From an uncultured Saprospiraceae bacterium (GTDB lineage: Bacteria; Bacteroidota; Bacteroidia; Chitinophagales; Saprospiraceae), in contig CALCMV010000138.1 of the NCBI GenBank assembly GCA_937967535.1, positions 1 to 6,785 on the forward strand: a stretch of 6,785 nt of DNA. Reading direction: 5' to 3'. Of the stretch, positions 1-5,769 are shown one piece after another. Both the position numbers and the translations under genes were made by a program. Below the pieces are notes generated by a model. The model saw only the letters and a list, made by a program, of their open reading frames with translations. It was not told the DNA's origin and ran no database searches. Position 1 is the first letter of the stretch. The number at the start of each line of letters is the position of its first letter.

Positions 1-114
1 GACATTATGCTTGTCCTTTTTCCTTCTAAAAAACACAAAAAAGTAGTTCCGTAGCCCTGCTATGCAACGATTTTTTGAATTTCTTAGAAGAAAAAATTAC
101 GGCGCATAATTGTC
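1..114. repeat. Imperfect inverted repeat at the left edge
   Basis: The first 29 bases and positions 84-114 are imperfect reverse complements. GACATTATGC (1-10) faces GCATAATTGTC (104-114) with one bulged base, and a T-rich run ending CTTCTAA (23-29) faces TTAGAAG plus an A-run (84-96). The loop (30-83) carries a more GC-containing patch, GTAGTTCCGTAGCCC. No coding sequence is visible here. It could be the terminator of a gene ending left of the window or a palindromic intergenic repeat; the edge prevents a choice. Confidence 0.4.
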
Positions 115-139
115 GAATTTATTTAATTTCTTTCACTAA

Positions 140-208
140 GCCACGAATGCACTAATTATTTCAAGGGAATTATCAATAAATTCGTAAAATAATTAGTGCA
201 TTCGTGGC
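140..208. repeat. 22-bp perfect inverted repeat (long hairpin)
   Basis: Positions 140-161 and 187-208 are perfect reverse complements over 22 bp; the arms begin GCCACGAATGCACTAAT and end ATTCGTGGC. The 25-nt loop holds a second 5-bp stem, GAATT (167-171) with AATTC (179-183). Sequences built on CACGAAT/ATTCGTGG are, from memory, frequent between genes in Bacteroidota, so this is probably one copy of a dispersed palindromic family. It could also terminate a transcript entering from the left. No gene overlaps it. Confidence 0.7.
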
Positions 209-342
209 AAAAACAAGTATTACATTATCAAAAATAATTTTTCTCATGCAGAGTATCTAAGCAGTCAGAACGCTTTGCTGTCGGAATCAGATAATTGCTG
301 TTGAATTATTTTTTATCTAATAAAAAAGATAATTTGTCGAGA

Positions 343-350
343 TAAATTTG
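343..350 (+). promoter_or_regulatory. Candidate Bacteroidota -7 box upstream of the membrane-protein gene
   Basis: TAAATTTG fits the Bacteroidota -7 consensus TAnnTTTG exactly and points toward the gene starting at 437. No TTTG element is present at the usual distance of about 19 bases upstream, so support is weak. A second possibility is TATAAT at 415-420, only 16 bases before the start codon and also without a clear upstream partner. Confidence 0.2.
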
Positions 351-374
351 AAAATTGCTGTAAAAAACGTTTTT

Positions 375-409
375 TAAGTACCAAGCAGATAATTCTGTCT
401 TGGTACTTA
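375..409 (+). promoter_or_regulatory. Strong hairpin just upstream of the membrane-protein gene
   Basis: TAAGTACCAAG (375-385) pairs perfectly with CTTGGTACTTA (399-409). After one bulged base (T398) the stem continues with CAGA (386-389) on TCTG (394-397), closing on a TAAT loop. It lies 27 bases before the ATG at 437. If transcription starts near the -7-like box at 343-350, this is a leader hairpin; if it starts at the TATAAT at 415-420, it is an upstream palindrome that could be an operator. There is no T-run after it, so it is not a standard terminator. Confidence 0.5.
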
Positions 410-436
410 CTTGCTATAATTCTATAAATATTTAAT

Positions 437-1108
437 ATGACAAACACATTCTTAAAAGCTAAACACTGGCAACTTTTTGTGGTCATTTTTGGGATACCGA
501 TGCTTGCTATGATACTCGTAATGAGTAGTATGGCGGCTAAAATGCCGGGATTGGCGGAGGCAGAAACCGCCCCGATTTTGGCAATGGAACAAGTAATGGC
601 TAACCTGACAAGCATGATGAAAGCCTTCGGGTTAATTTTGACATTTACTATATTGACTTTGTGGGCTTGGTACTGGTCGGTGTGTACGGGATTGCAGGAA
701 AAAATTCTGCAAACAGCGAAAATGGACGTGAAGAAATTTTCTTTTTTCTACGTGATAGGCTTCTTGTATTCTTTATTTTTTGTGGGTTTAATTATTTTTA
801 TTGCTTCCTATTTGCCAATGATAATTAGCGGTACGGTCTCGTTTTCTGCTTTGAGTTGGGCGATGCCGGTACTTGGTTTGGTGCATCTTTTGGCGATTTT
901 TTGTATGTTTTATTGCATGTATTTTGCGGCAAAAACCATCAAAACCGCCGAATTGCAACGCGAAACAAAATTCAGCGATTTCATCGGTGAATTTCTGCTG
1001 ATTTGGTTCTTTCCTATTGGTGTGTGGATATTGCAACCGAAAATTAATGAATTGGCAGAAAAGGACGCTTCTTCGAATGAGATGGACTGGCTGGATGATT
1101 ATACTTAA
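437..1108 (+). CDS. Five-helix integral membrane protein of unknown function
   Basis: The 223-residue product is an inner-membrane protein. Hydrophobic segments lie at about 12-33, 63-83, 102-130, 139-165 and 182-200. The first loop (34-62) is Ala/Met/Glu-rich, and the tail after 200 is polar and acidic, ending DWLDDYT. The stretch around 178-204, containing GEFLLIW, FFPIGVW and QPKIN, is a signature I associate with uncharacterised Bacteroidota membrane proteins; this is recall, not a search. No enzymatic motif, signal peptide or transporter signature is seen. The ATG at 437 is the first in frame and begins a plausible cytoplasmic N-terminus (MTNTFLKAKH) before helix 1. No Shine-Dalgarno sequence is visible, as is usual in this phylum. 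The stop is followed directly by GAG-type octamer repeats and the convergent terminator shared with the next gene. It is a single-gene unit. Function is unknown. Confidence 0.85.
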   Translation: MTNTFLKAKHWQLFVVIFGIPMLAMILVMSSMAAKMPGLAEAETAPILAMEQVMANLTSMMKAFGLILTFTILTLWAWYWSVCTGLQEKILQTAKMDVKKFSFFYVIGFLYSLFFVGLIIFIASYLPMIISGTVSFSALSWAMPVLGLVHLLAIFCMFYCMYFAAKTIKTAELQRETKFSDFIGEFLLIWFFPIGVWILQPKINELAEKDASSNEMDWLDDYT

Positions 1109-1110
1109 AT

Positions 1111-1217
1111 GAGCTAATGAGTGAATGTTTCTAAGCTATATTTTTTTGCAAAAAACATTATACACAAAAAAATGTGCCTTAGAAATATTCACTCATTTAA
1201 TATTCGCTCGCTTACTC
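1111..1217. repeat. Octamer repeats (GAGTGAAT type) between convergent genes
   Basis: Two octamers, GAGCTAAT and GAGTGAAT, run from 1111 to 1126, starting two bases after the stop codon of the membrane-protein gene. On the other side, 1187-1217 reads ATTCACTC, ATTTAAT (7 nt), ATTCGCTC, GCTTACTC, the same kind of unit inverted. It ends four bases before the last base of the stop codon of the minus-strand gene. The same unit appears in the leader of the phasin-like gene (6072-6103). Confidence 0.55.
1116..1197. terminator. Bidirectional terminator-like hairpin between convergent genes
   Basis: Positions 1116-1135 and 1178-1197 form a 20-bp stem in which the only non-Watson-Crick position (G1127 with T1186) becomes a G-U pair in RNA. 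The 42-nt loop holds more symmetry, including the palindrome TTTTTTGCAAAAAA. The structure sits between the ends of two converging genes (stops at 1108 and 1222), where a shared terminator is expected. It lacks a T-run directly after the stem on either strand, so processing or RNA stabilisation are alternatives to intrinsic termination. Confidence 0.6.
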
Positions 1218-1221
1218 ATTA

Positions 1222-2658
1222 TCAATAGTTTATCATAAATTTCTCACTGATATTAAAACCATCTTTGGTGGCAGTGAAGAAGTAAACAGAGGGATTCAAC
1301 TGTGATACATCTATCATAAAGTTGTTGATACCTTCGAGTACGGTATCGGTACCTGTTGCAACTGTTTTTCCGCTTGCATTGTAGATGACATACTCAAAGG
1401 TGCCTGTTGTATTGTTGGCAAAAGTAACTTGAAGCATATCATTTGCTACCGGATTTTGTACGGCAAGTACGTTAAAACGGTCTTCCATTTCTTCACGACT
1501 AACCACTACAACATCAGAAAAAGTGGTGCTTCCTCCGGTGTCTTCCATCGAAATAGAGTAGTAGTTTTTGCCGAATAAAGGTGCGCTATCGTGGTACTCA
1601 TAGGTGATGGTAGTCGTCGAGTTGATAGCACCTTCTATCCATGCAATTTTTTCAAAATTCACACCGTCTTCGGCACGATAGAGCGAAAAGCCTTCATTAT
1701 TGCTTTCGGTCAGGGTAGTCCACGAAATCAAATTGGTGGTACTCAATGCAGCTACTTTGAAATCTGCCAATTCGACTGCCAAAGATGCCGTTTGATATGG
1801 AAAAGATGACAAGCATTGCGAACCAACAGTACGCACATATACCAAGCCTATCGGTGGTACATTGTTGAATACATTACTGCTTTGAAAAGGACCATTTGGG
1901 TCGAGTGCATACTCCAGCATGCCGCCGCCGCTGACTGAGGCATCTACGGTAATTTGGCTCGGTGCTGTTTCCGAAACATCATTGATAGTGGGCGTTTCGT
2001 TGACAGTGTATACCTGCCGGGTCGGGCTGATGGCATAGCAGATGCTCATCGGTTCGAGGCACTCGTCGGGAATGGCTTTTATGAGATTTTCCAACAAAAT
2101 AATTTTGAAGACCAAGCCTTCTACCGAATCTTTACCGCTTGTCAATAAAATCAAATCGAGTATTCCGGCAATGTCCGAAATACCATTGATATTGTTTGTA
2201 TTAGCCAAACCTTTGATGACCAAAGTGGCGCAGAAATTTGGATAAATGGCATCTACAAAGGCACAACAAGGCTTGCCCAAGTGCATATTGTTGACCGCAG
2301 CATCTATTACGGTATGGAAATCTTGGATGTTGTAAGAAATAGGTACAACTGCAATATTGGCAGGACCCGTAATGCCCATATCAGAGGGTAAAAACTCACC
2401 ATCGTCGTCAATCCCTATAATAGCGGGACCTAAGCCGTCTAGTGCTGTTTGGTCAAGGTCAACAACGATGTATTCTAAGGTCGGCAAATTTGACGAAGTG
2501 GTTACTACCGCCGGGTTGGTGGGTTCATTATCACATAGCGCTATTGGTGGTCCGATGTCAATGGTAGGTATAATGATGTTGCTGCAATTGGTTTGGGCAA
2601 ACGACATCGTAGTACACCATAACAGGACAAAAATCAAGGCATGTAAAGCTTGTTTCAT
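1222..2658 (-). CDS. Secreted protein with type IX secretion C-terminal sorting domain
   Basis: The 478-residue product is predicted to be exported. Residues 1-21 form a signal peptide with hydrophobic core ALIFVLLW and a likely cleavage SFA|Q. Residues 22 to about 295 form a Cys-containing region of unknown function. Residues 296-394 match the fibronectin-III-like module that often precedes sorting domains in Bacteroidota (pattern LADF...LISW...NNEGFSLYRAEDG.NF...Y.Y.D..P..G.NYYS). Residues 395-478 fit the Por/T9SS type A sorting domain: QNPV near its start, VIYNASGK in the middle, GFNISEKFMINY at the end. Such proteins cross the outer membrane by T9SS and are either anchored to the surface or released. 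The frame is open upstream to an ATG at 2694, but the ATG at 2658 puts the signal peptide at the N-terminus, so I chose it. The family of the N-terminal region is not recognised, and no catalytic motif is visible. Confidence 0.85.
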   Translation of the reverse strand: MKQALHALIFVLLWCTTMSFAQTNCSNIIIPTIDIGPPIALCDNEPTNPAVVTTSSNLPTLEYIVVDLDQTALDGLGPAIIGIDDDGEFLPSDMGITGPANIAVVPISYNIQDFHTVIDAAVNNMHLGKPCCAFVDAIYPNFCATLVIKGLANTNNINGISDIAGILDLILLTSGKDSVEGLVFKIILLENLIKAIPDECLEPMSICYAISPTRQVYTVNETPTINDVSETAPSQITVDASVSGGGMLEYALDPNGPFQSSNVFNNVPPIGLVYVRTVGSQCLSSFPYQTASLAVELADFKVAALSTTNLISWTTLTESNNEGFSLYRAEDGVNFEKIAWIEGAINSTTTITYEYHDSAPLFGKNYYSISMEDTGGSTTFSDVVVVSREEMEDRFNVLAVQNPVANDMLQVTFANNTTGTFEYVIYNASGKTVATGTDTVLEGINNFMIDVSQLNPSVYFFTATKDGFNISEKFMINY

Positions 2659-2829
2659 TTCTTTTACTTTTAATAAACAAGTTAAGTTGAACAATAAGCG
2701 TGCTTTGGACTTATACTCGAACTTATTACTTAGTTGGTGAATAGTTTTACTTCAAAGAAAAGAGATGAGAAAAAGAGAAGATTTTGCTTCAATATCCCTT
2801 TTATCTACTCCTATCCAGAATGTTATTTT

Positions 2830-2983
2830 AGAGCATATTTAAATTTTTTCTGCCTGATAACCAATATCTTATGAACTTGACTTCACATCAAATCAGTTGC
2901 TTATCTCGATAAACGCCTTCTTTGATGCCTCGTCAAAACCATAAGCTATTGATTATCAGTTTGAAAAAATTTAAACATGCTCT
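2830..2983. repeat. 154-bp imperfect palindrome without indels
   Basis: The two 77-base halves are reverse complements about a centre at 2906/2907 with no gap anywhere. By hand count 58 of 77 positions pair. The outer 43 (2831-2873 with 2940-2982) are the best at 37 matches, and the central TTATC/GATAA closes the stem. Most of the sequence is not simple A/T, so chance is unlikely. The right arm contains a 20-mer (2943-2962) that recurs exactly, inverted, at 5197-5216. It could be a fold-back repeat, an old mobile-element remnant or a structured RNA. No ORF or promoter is evident inside. Confidence 0.75.
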
Positions 2984-3034
2984 CAATAAAATGATTGATT
3001 GATTTTGTAGATTTGACTCTATAAAATACGTATC

Positions 3035-3060
3035 ATTGATATAAATGTTACTATATCAAT
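3035..3060. repeat. 9-bp inverted repeat
   Basis: ATTGATATA (3035-3043) and TATATCAAT (3052-3060) are perfect reverse complements around an 8-nt loop. The flanks carry TCATT and AATGA a few bases further out. It is AT-only apart from one G/C per arm. It may be a small hairpin or operator-like site, but no adjacent gene depends on it. Confidence 0.35.
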
Positions 3061-3284
3061 TAAAATGATGTTAACCGGTAAGTGTGAGTTACGAATGTTT
3101 GGCAATGGTTTGAGACTGCAAAATAAGCATTTTATAGCAAACTTGAAATAGATATGTGCTTTTTACCTAACATTTAATTTATTGGTATATACCTTTTTTG
3201 GAGCTAATTGCTTGAATAAAATTAGATTTCTTAGTAAAACAGGGAAACAGAATATAGCATCAAGATTTTGTCCTTACTTAACGC

Positions 3285-3319
3285 TTAGACTTTGGAAACT
3301 GGTCTCGGCTTAGCCGAGA
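3285..3319 (+). repeat. GACTTTGGA-type repeat fragment plus GC-rich hairpin
   Basis: TTAGACTTTGGA (3285-3296) is identical to 5538-5549, where it opens another repeat, and is followed by AACTGG. Directly after it, TCTCGGCT (3303-3310) and AGCCGAGA (3312-3319) form a compact GC-rich hairpin in a very AT-rich setting, followed by AGGTAAAA. There is no T-run, so it is not an intrinsic terminator on the plus strand. It resembles the CTCGTCTGACGA hairpin followed by AGGTTTTT near 6678-6697, suggesting a dispersed hairpin unit. Confidence 0.45.
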
Positions 3320-3362
3320 AGGTAAAACACTCATAATCCATAAATGTATTATTTGTATTTTA

Positions 3363-3555
3363 AATGTCATTTCCATAAGCGATTATTTTTTTATTTTAAT
3401 TAGAATTAAATATGTATAAATTTATTTTTTATGAAAATATGATTTAAAATTTTTATTTATAAAAATTAACAAAAAACACATTATTCGTGCTAATTTTGTT
3501 TTCAAATTTATAATAAAAATAATACATTTGAAAATGTGCTTATGGAAATGACATT
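3363..3555. mobile_element. MITE-like element, 193 bp, perfect 18-bp inverted ends
   Basis: The ends 3363-3380 (AATGTCATTTCCATAAGC) and 3538-3555 are perfect reverse complements over 18 bp. The interior is extremely AT-rich and has no ORF, but includes a 9-bp hairpin (AATTTTTAT at 3448-3456 with ATAAAAATT at 3459-3467). Directly outside the ends lie ATTTGTATTTTA (3351-3362) and ATTTATATTTTA (3556-3567), matching at 11 of 12 bases, as a target-site duplication would. This is the layout of a non-autonomous miniature element. The caveat is that the flanks are almost pure A/T, so the duplication could be chance. No transposase is in the window. Confidence 0.5.
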
Positions 3556-3630
3556 ATTTATATTTTACATCAAATTATTTTTATTACAATATTTATTTCA
3601 CTGACAAATAAAAAATTACATCTTCGTTAG

Positions 3631-3670
3631 CCCAGTTTCCCAGTTACCTAATTTCCCAGTTACCCAGTTA
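3631..3670. repeat. Octamer tandem repeat (CCCAGTTA) abutting a stop codon
   Basis: Five consecutive 8-nt units read CCCAGTTT, CCCAGTTA, CCTAATTT, CCCAGTTA, CCCAGTTA. The last unit supplies the TTA that is the TAA stop (3668-3670) of the minus-strand acetyltransferase gene, so the repeat overlaps the gene end. On the gene's strand the unit reads TAACTGGG. Related units occur at 5158-5199, 5554-5569 and 5674-5697. Confidence 0.7.
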
Positions 3671-4120
3671 ACGCCTCCATTCCATAATAAATCCTTCGGC
3701 ATCAAAGGCTTCATTGCCCACCAATTTTCCTGTTTTCTTTTCGATAATTTTAAATCCTGCTTTCAAATACAGTTGAATCGCGGGCTTATTGCCGGATAAT
3801 ACCGAAACCTCTACCTTATCTTCACAACGCTCCAAAGCGAAATTGAGCAGCGCATTTCCGATGCCTTTTTTATAATGATTCGGGTCAGTGTAGAGCCAAT
3901 TAATCTCATCTGAACTAAAGGCTACAAAGCCGACCACTTGTTTTTCCGATACTGCTACGTACAATTCATCGTCAAACAAGCCTTCGTTTTCTGCCGTTTC
4001 TTCCAGCGTCAAAAAAGCCGCCAAATCAACCGAACCTCTTAGCTCATCCATACGTGCAGCATCGTGGATTTCGCAGAGTCTTTTCCAATCCCTATCTTCG
4101 TAAATTCTGATTTTTAGCAT
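3668..4120 (-). CDS. GNAT-family N-acetyltransferase
   Basis: The 150-residue product has the usual length of a single-domain GNAT enzyme, which transfers an acetyl group from acetyl-CoA to an amine. The N-terminal strand is followed by RDWKRLCEIHDAAR (10-23, helix 1). VVGFVAF (62-68) is the central strand, INWLYTDP (73-80) leads to the acetyl-CoA pyrophosphate loop HYKKGIGNALL (82-92, core K-G-I-G at 85-88), and GNKPAIQLYLKAGF (110-123) is the classical helix ending in a GF turn. The substrate cannot be told; the IHDAAR...DEL start recalls small cytosolic GNATs of undefined target. I start it at the ATG at 4120 because AAGGAA lies six bases upstream and MLKIRIYED is a typical GNAT opening. 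An in-frame ATG at 4138 would add six residues. The promoter candidate is at 4162-4169, and the stop lies in an octamer repeat. Confidence 0.9.
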   Translation of the reverse strand: MLKIRIYEDRDWKRLCEIHDAARMDELRGSVDLAAFLTLEETAENEGLFDDELYVAVSEKQVVGFVAFSSDEINWLYTDPNHYKKGIGNALLNFALERCEDKVEVSVLSGNKPAIQLYLKAGFKIIEKKTGKLVGNEAFDAEGFIMEWRR

Positions 4121-4161
4121 GCTTGATTCCTTGGTCATACTCGAAATTAGGTGGTCTTAGA

Positions 4162-4169
4162 CAAAAATA
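4162..4169 (-). promoter_or_regulatory. Candidate -7 box for the acetyltransferase gene
   Basis: On the minus strand this reads TATTTTTG, fitting TAnnTTTG, 41 bases before the ATG at 4120. A TTG on the same strand (4194-4196) is about 24 bases upstream, somewhat further than the usual 19 or so. The same T-run could instead be the tail of a terminator formed by the inverted repeat 4170-4288 for the upstream ThuA gene; both roles are possible. Confidence 0.3.
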
Positions 4170-4288
4170 GGGTAAATGATTATAGGCGAGTTGCAAGGCG
4201 AATTTCTTTATTGAAAGTGGGTATTTTGGTCATCAAATTTCCGCATTTCATAAAAACATTCGCCTTGCAACTATTCTCTATTTTACCC
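4170..4288 (-). terminator. Long inverted repeat between ThuA and acetyltransferase genes
   Basis: AGTTGCAAGGCGAAT (4189-4203) and ATTCGCCTTGCAACT (4258-4272) are perfect 15-bp reverse complements. A second outer pair, GGGTAAA (4170-4176) with TTTACCC (4282-4288), frames them. On the minus strand, the direction of both genes, the outer stem is followed by TATTTTTG, so it may end the ThuA transcript before the acetyltransferase gene. The 54-nt loop is long for an intrinsic terminator, so a dispersed palindromic repeat is an equal alternative. Confidence 0.5.
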
Positions 4289-4377
4289 GAACATCTCATT
4301 TTACATTTCAAAAAAAAGTGTCAACTACTTTATTATTTGGATGAACTTGTCGTTGTTTTCAACTCAAATGGCTTTTC

Positions 4378-5139
4378 TTACGGCACTCTCTGTGTGCTTG
4401 CCTTCGAATAATCGAGTTTGTTTTTTCCCATTGCAAATTCAATACCTGCCCATACTTGCTGCAAAAAATCAGGCTCGTCAAAGGTTTCTTTTTTATGCCC
4501 GATGGCAGTGTAGAAAGCCCTGCCACCATCGTAATAATGCTTCCAGACTACCGGATGTTTTTCACCATTTGTACCGCCTTCGTAGCTAGATTCATCAATT
4601 TGTACCAAGACCTCAATATCAGGATTTATGGATTTAAAATTGTACCACTCATCGTTGAACAACCAATCTTCGGGTAAGTGCCGACAGCAAGGGTCTTCTT
4701 GATTGATAATTTTCAAGGTAGCATCCTGAATAGGCGGATGTCCGTCGAAATAAGCCCCGACCAGTTTGTTGTACCACCGCCAGTCGTGTTCCGTATCTGT
4801 GGCAGAATGGATGCCGACAAAACCGCCACCCGCTTGTATATATCGCTCAAAATCTGCCTGTTGAGTATCATCCAACACATCGCCTGTCGTATTCAAAAAA
4901 ATAACGGCTCTGTATTGCTTCAGCACATCTTCGGTGAAATATGCTGCATCCTCTGTAGTATCAGCTTTGATGCCTTTTGATTTGACCAATTGTTTGATAG
5001 ACCGGACTCCCTTTTCAATAGAACTATGCCGAAATGCTGCTGTTTTTGAAAAAATAAGTACCTTTTTCTGTTGTTTGTTGCAGGAGATAAATGTCAGGCA
5101 AGCCAATGATAATAGTATGTATGTTCTGACTGTGTTCAT
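4378..5139 (-). CDS. ThuA-domain lipoprotein
   Basis: The 253-residue product has a lipoprotein signal peptide: hydrophobic YILLSLACLTF and a lipobox FISC with the acylated Cys at 20. After a short polar linker, a single ThuA-like domain (trehalose-utilisation family, glutamine-amidotransferase-like fold) fills residues 25-240. Family landmarks are KVLIFSKTAAFRHSSI (26-41), the strand AVIFLNTTGDVL (78-89), GGGFVGIHSATDTEHDW (104-120) with KLVGAYFDGHP (125-135), and HPVVWKHYYDGGRAFYTAIGH (195-215) near the end. The family occurs in Bacteroidota as stand-alone lipoproteins or fused to sugar-related domains, and is linked to processing of oxidised glycosides. The exact reaction is unsettled and cannot be read here. 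It should sit on the periplasmic or outer face of a membrane. The start at 5139 gives the signal peptide directly. A promoter is proposed at 5227-5257. No sugar transporter or dehydrogenase gene is next to it. Confidence 0.9.
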   Translation of the reverse strand: MNTVRTYILLSLACLTFISCNKQQKKVLIFSKTAAFRHSSIEKGVRSIKQLVKSKGIKADTTEDAAYFTEDVLKQYRAVIFLNTTGDVLDDTQQADFERYIQAGGGFVGIHSATDTEHDWRWYNKLVGAYFDGHPPIQDATLKIINQEDPCCRHLPEDWLFNDEWYNFKSINPDIEVLVQIDESSYEGGTNGEKHPVVWKHYYDGGRAFYTAIGHKKETFDEPDFLQQVWAGIEFAMGKNKLDYSKASTQRVP

Positions 5140-5157
5140 AGCTGTAATTTAGTTTAC

Positions 5158-5216
5158 TGGACATTGGACATTGAGGAATTCGGAAACTGGGAAATTAAAC
5201 TGATAATCAATAGCTT
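5158..5216. repeat. Heptamer/octamer array ending in a shared 20-mer, in the ThuA leader
   Basis: Reading on the plus strand, units GGACATT, GGACATTG, AGGAATTC, GGAAACTG, GGAAATTA follow each other without gaps. They are succeeded by AAACTGATAATCAATAGCTT (5197-5216), which is the exact reverse complement of 2943-2962 in the large palindrome. The array begins 18 bases upstream of the ThuA ATG, so it would be transcribed as most of that gene's 5' leader. Confidence 0.65.
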
Positions 5217-5226
5217 GTAGTGATAC

Positions 5227-5257
5227 CAAATTTATTTTCTATATCATCTAATGTAAA
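5227..5257 (-). promoter_or_regulatory. Candidate Bacteroidota promoter for the ThuA lipoprotein gene
   Basis: On the minus strand 5227-5234 reads TAAATTTG, an exact TAnnTTTG -7 box. Nineteen bases upstream, 5254-5257 reads TTTA, three of four bases of the -33 element TTTG at the expected spacing. Transcription would begin near 5222 and give a leader of about 80 nt that contains the 5158-5216 repeat array. Confidence 0.4.
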
Positions 5258-5341
5258 ATCTGAATATGCCATAATTTTTAAGGATAAATATACTCAATAG
5301 TGTGAGCAACTATTTGTTTTTTGCCCAAACGAAAAAAAGCC

Positions 5342-5383
5342 GTATCATAGCGTAAGATAAAACAAAAGAAATAGCTATGATAC
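5342..5383. repeat. 10-bp inverted repeat
   Basis: GTATCATAGC (5342-5351) and GCTATGATAC (5374-5383) are perfect reverse complements separated by 22 nt of A-rich sequence. Neither arm is pure A/T. It lies about 200 bases upstream of the ThuA gene and far from the phasin-like gene. It could be a hairpin or a two-site operator; nothing else identifies it. Confidence 0.45.
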
Positions 5384-5540
5384 AGCAAATGAAAAAAAAG
5401 TGAGTGCATATTACGTAAATTAAGTTTATCCAGCAAATTACACCGTTGCTTTTTGGTGAGCTTGTTGGGTGCTTAATCGGAACTTCATTTAATTTACAAG
5501 CTGAGAAAAGATTCTAATTTGGTGTTTCCTTTGGATATTA

Positions 5541-5714
5541 GACTTTGGACAGAGGAAATTGGGAAATTAGGTGAACCCTTCTTTATTAGATTTTTACAAA
5601 AAACAATTAATTACATGTTTTATTTTATTAATAAAATTCATTCAATTGATTATCAATGAGTTATGATTGTAAACCTAATTTCTCAATTCTCTAGTTCCCA
5701 TTTTGTCCAAAGTC
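5541..5714. repeat. Inverted pair of degenerate GACTTTGGAC...AATTAGGT repeats
   Basis: The left copy runs from GACTTTGGACA (5541-5551) through GGAAATTG and GGAAATTA to AAATTAGGT (5564-5572). The right copy is inverted, from ACCTAATTT (5673-5681) through CTCAATTC and TCTAGTTC to TGTCCAAAGTC (5704-5714). The ends match exactly over 9 and 11 bases, while the middles differ in length by whole repeat-like units. The 100-nt spacer is AT-rich and includes the 16-bp palindrome 5622-5637. TTGATTATCA at 5646-5655 repeats the core of the 20-mer found at 2943-2962. Confidence 0.6.
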
Positions 5715-5769
5715 CAATAGAAAATAACATTCTCAAAATATAGTATTTGCCTTTCATTTAAGCACTTTC

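Larger units (their letters stand above)
2659..3667. other. 1-kb non-coding region packed with inverted repeats
   Basis: No credible gene is seen in about 1 kb between the secreted-protein gene start and the acetyltransferase gene end. It contains, in order: a 154-bp imperfect palindrome (2830-2983), a 9-bp hairpin (3035-3060), a GACTTTGGA-type fragment with a GC-rich hairpin (3285-3319), an AT-rich MITE-like element (3363-3555) and an octamer array (3631-3670). The stretch 2659-2829 should hold the promoter of the secreted-protein gene, but I found no convincing -33/-7 pair there. Confidence 0.6.

Noticed and set aside
362..375. 14-bp palindrome AAAAAACGTTTTTT
   Set aside because: It is simple A-run/T-run symmetry next to a better-supported hairpin, with no further sign of function.
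313..615. 100-codon minus-strand open frame over the start of the membrane-protein gene
   Set aside because: It is antisense to a convincing membrane-protein gene, and its sequence is mostly the complement of that gene's hydrophobic segments.
1216..1232. ATTATCAATAGTTTAT resembling the dispersed 20-mer
   Set aside because: It has mismatches and overlaps the last codons and stop of the secreted-protein gene, where coding constraint explains the sequence.
2659..2694. Upstream start adding 12 residues to the secreted protein
   Set aside because: It would put a polar stretch before the signal peptide; the ATG at 2658 gives a normal signal sequence.
2357..2740. 127-codon plus-strand open frame antisense to the start of the secreted-protein gene
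   Set aside because: It lies opposite a gene with a clear signal peptide and sorting domain; no protein family is recognisable in it.
3626..3670. Possible CRISPR array
   Set aside because: The units are 8 nt and contiguous with no spacers, and no cas gene is present.
4151..4411. 86-codon plus-strand open frame between and over the ThuA gene end
   Set aside because: It runs through both arms of the inverted repeat 4170-4288 and overlaps the ThuA coding region antisense. The product has no recognisable features.
5622..5637. 16-bp perfect palindrome ATTTTATTAATAAAAT
   Set aside because: It is pure A/T in an AT-rich spacer, so it is expected to occur by chance.
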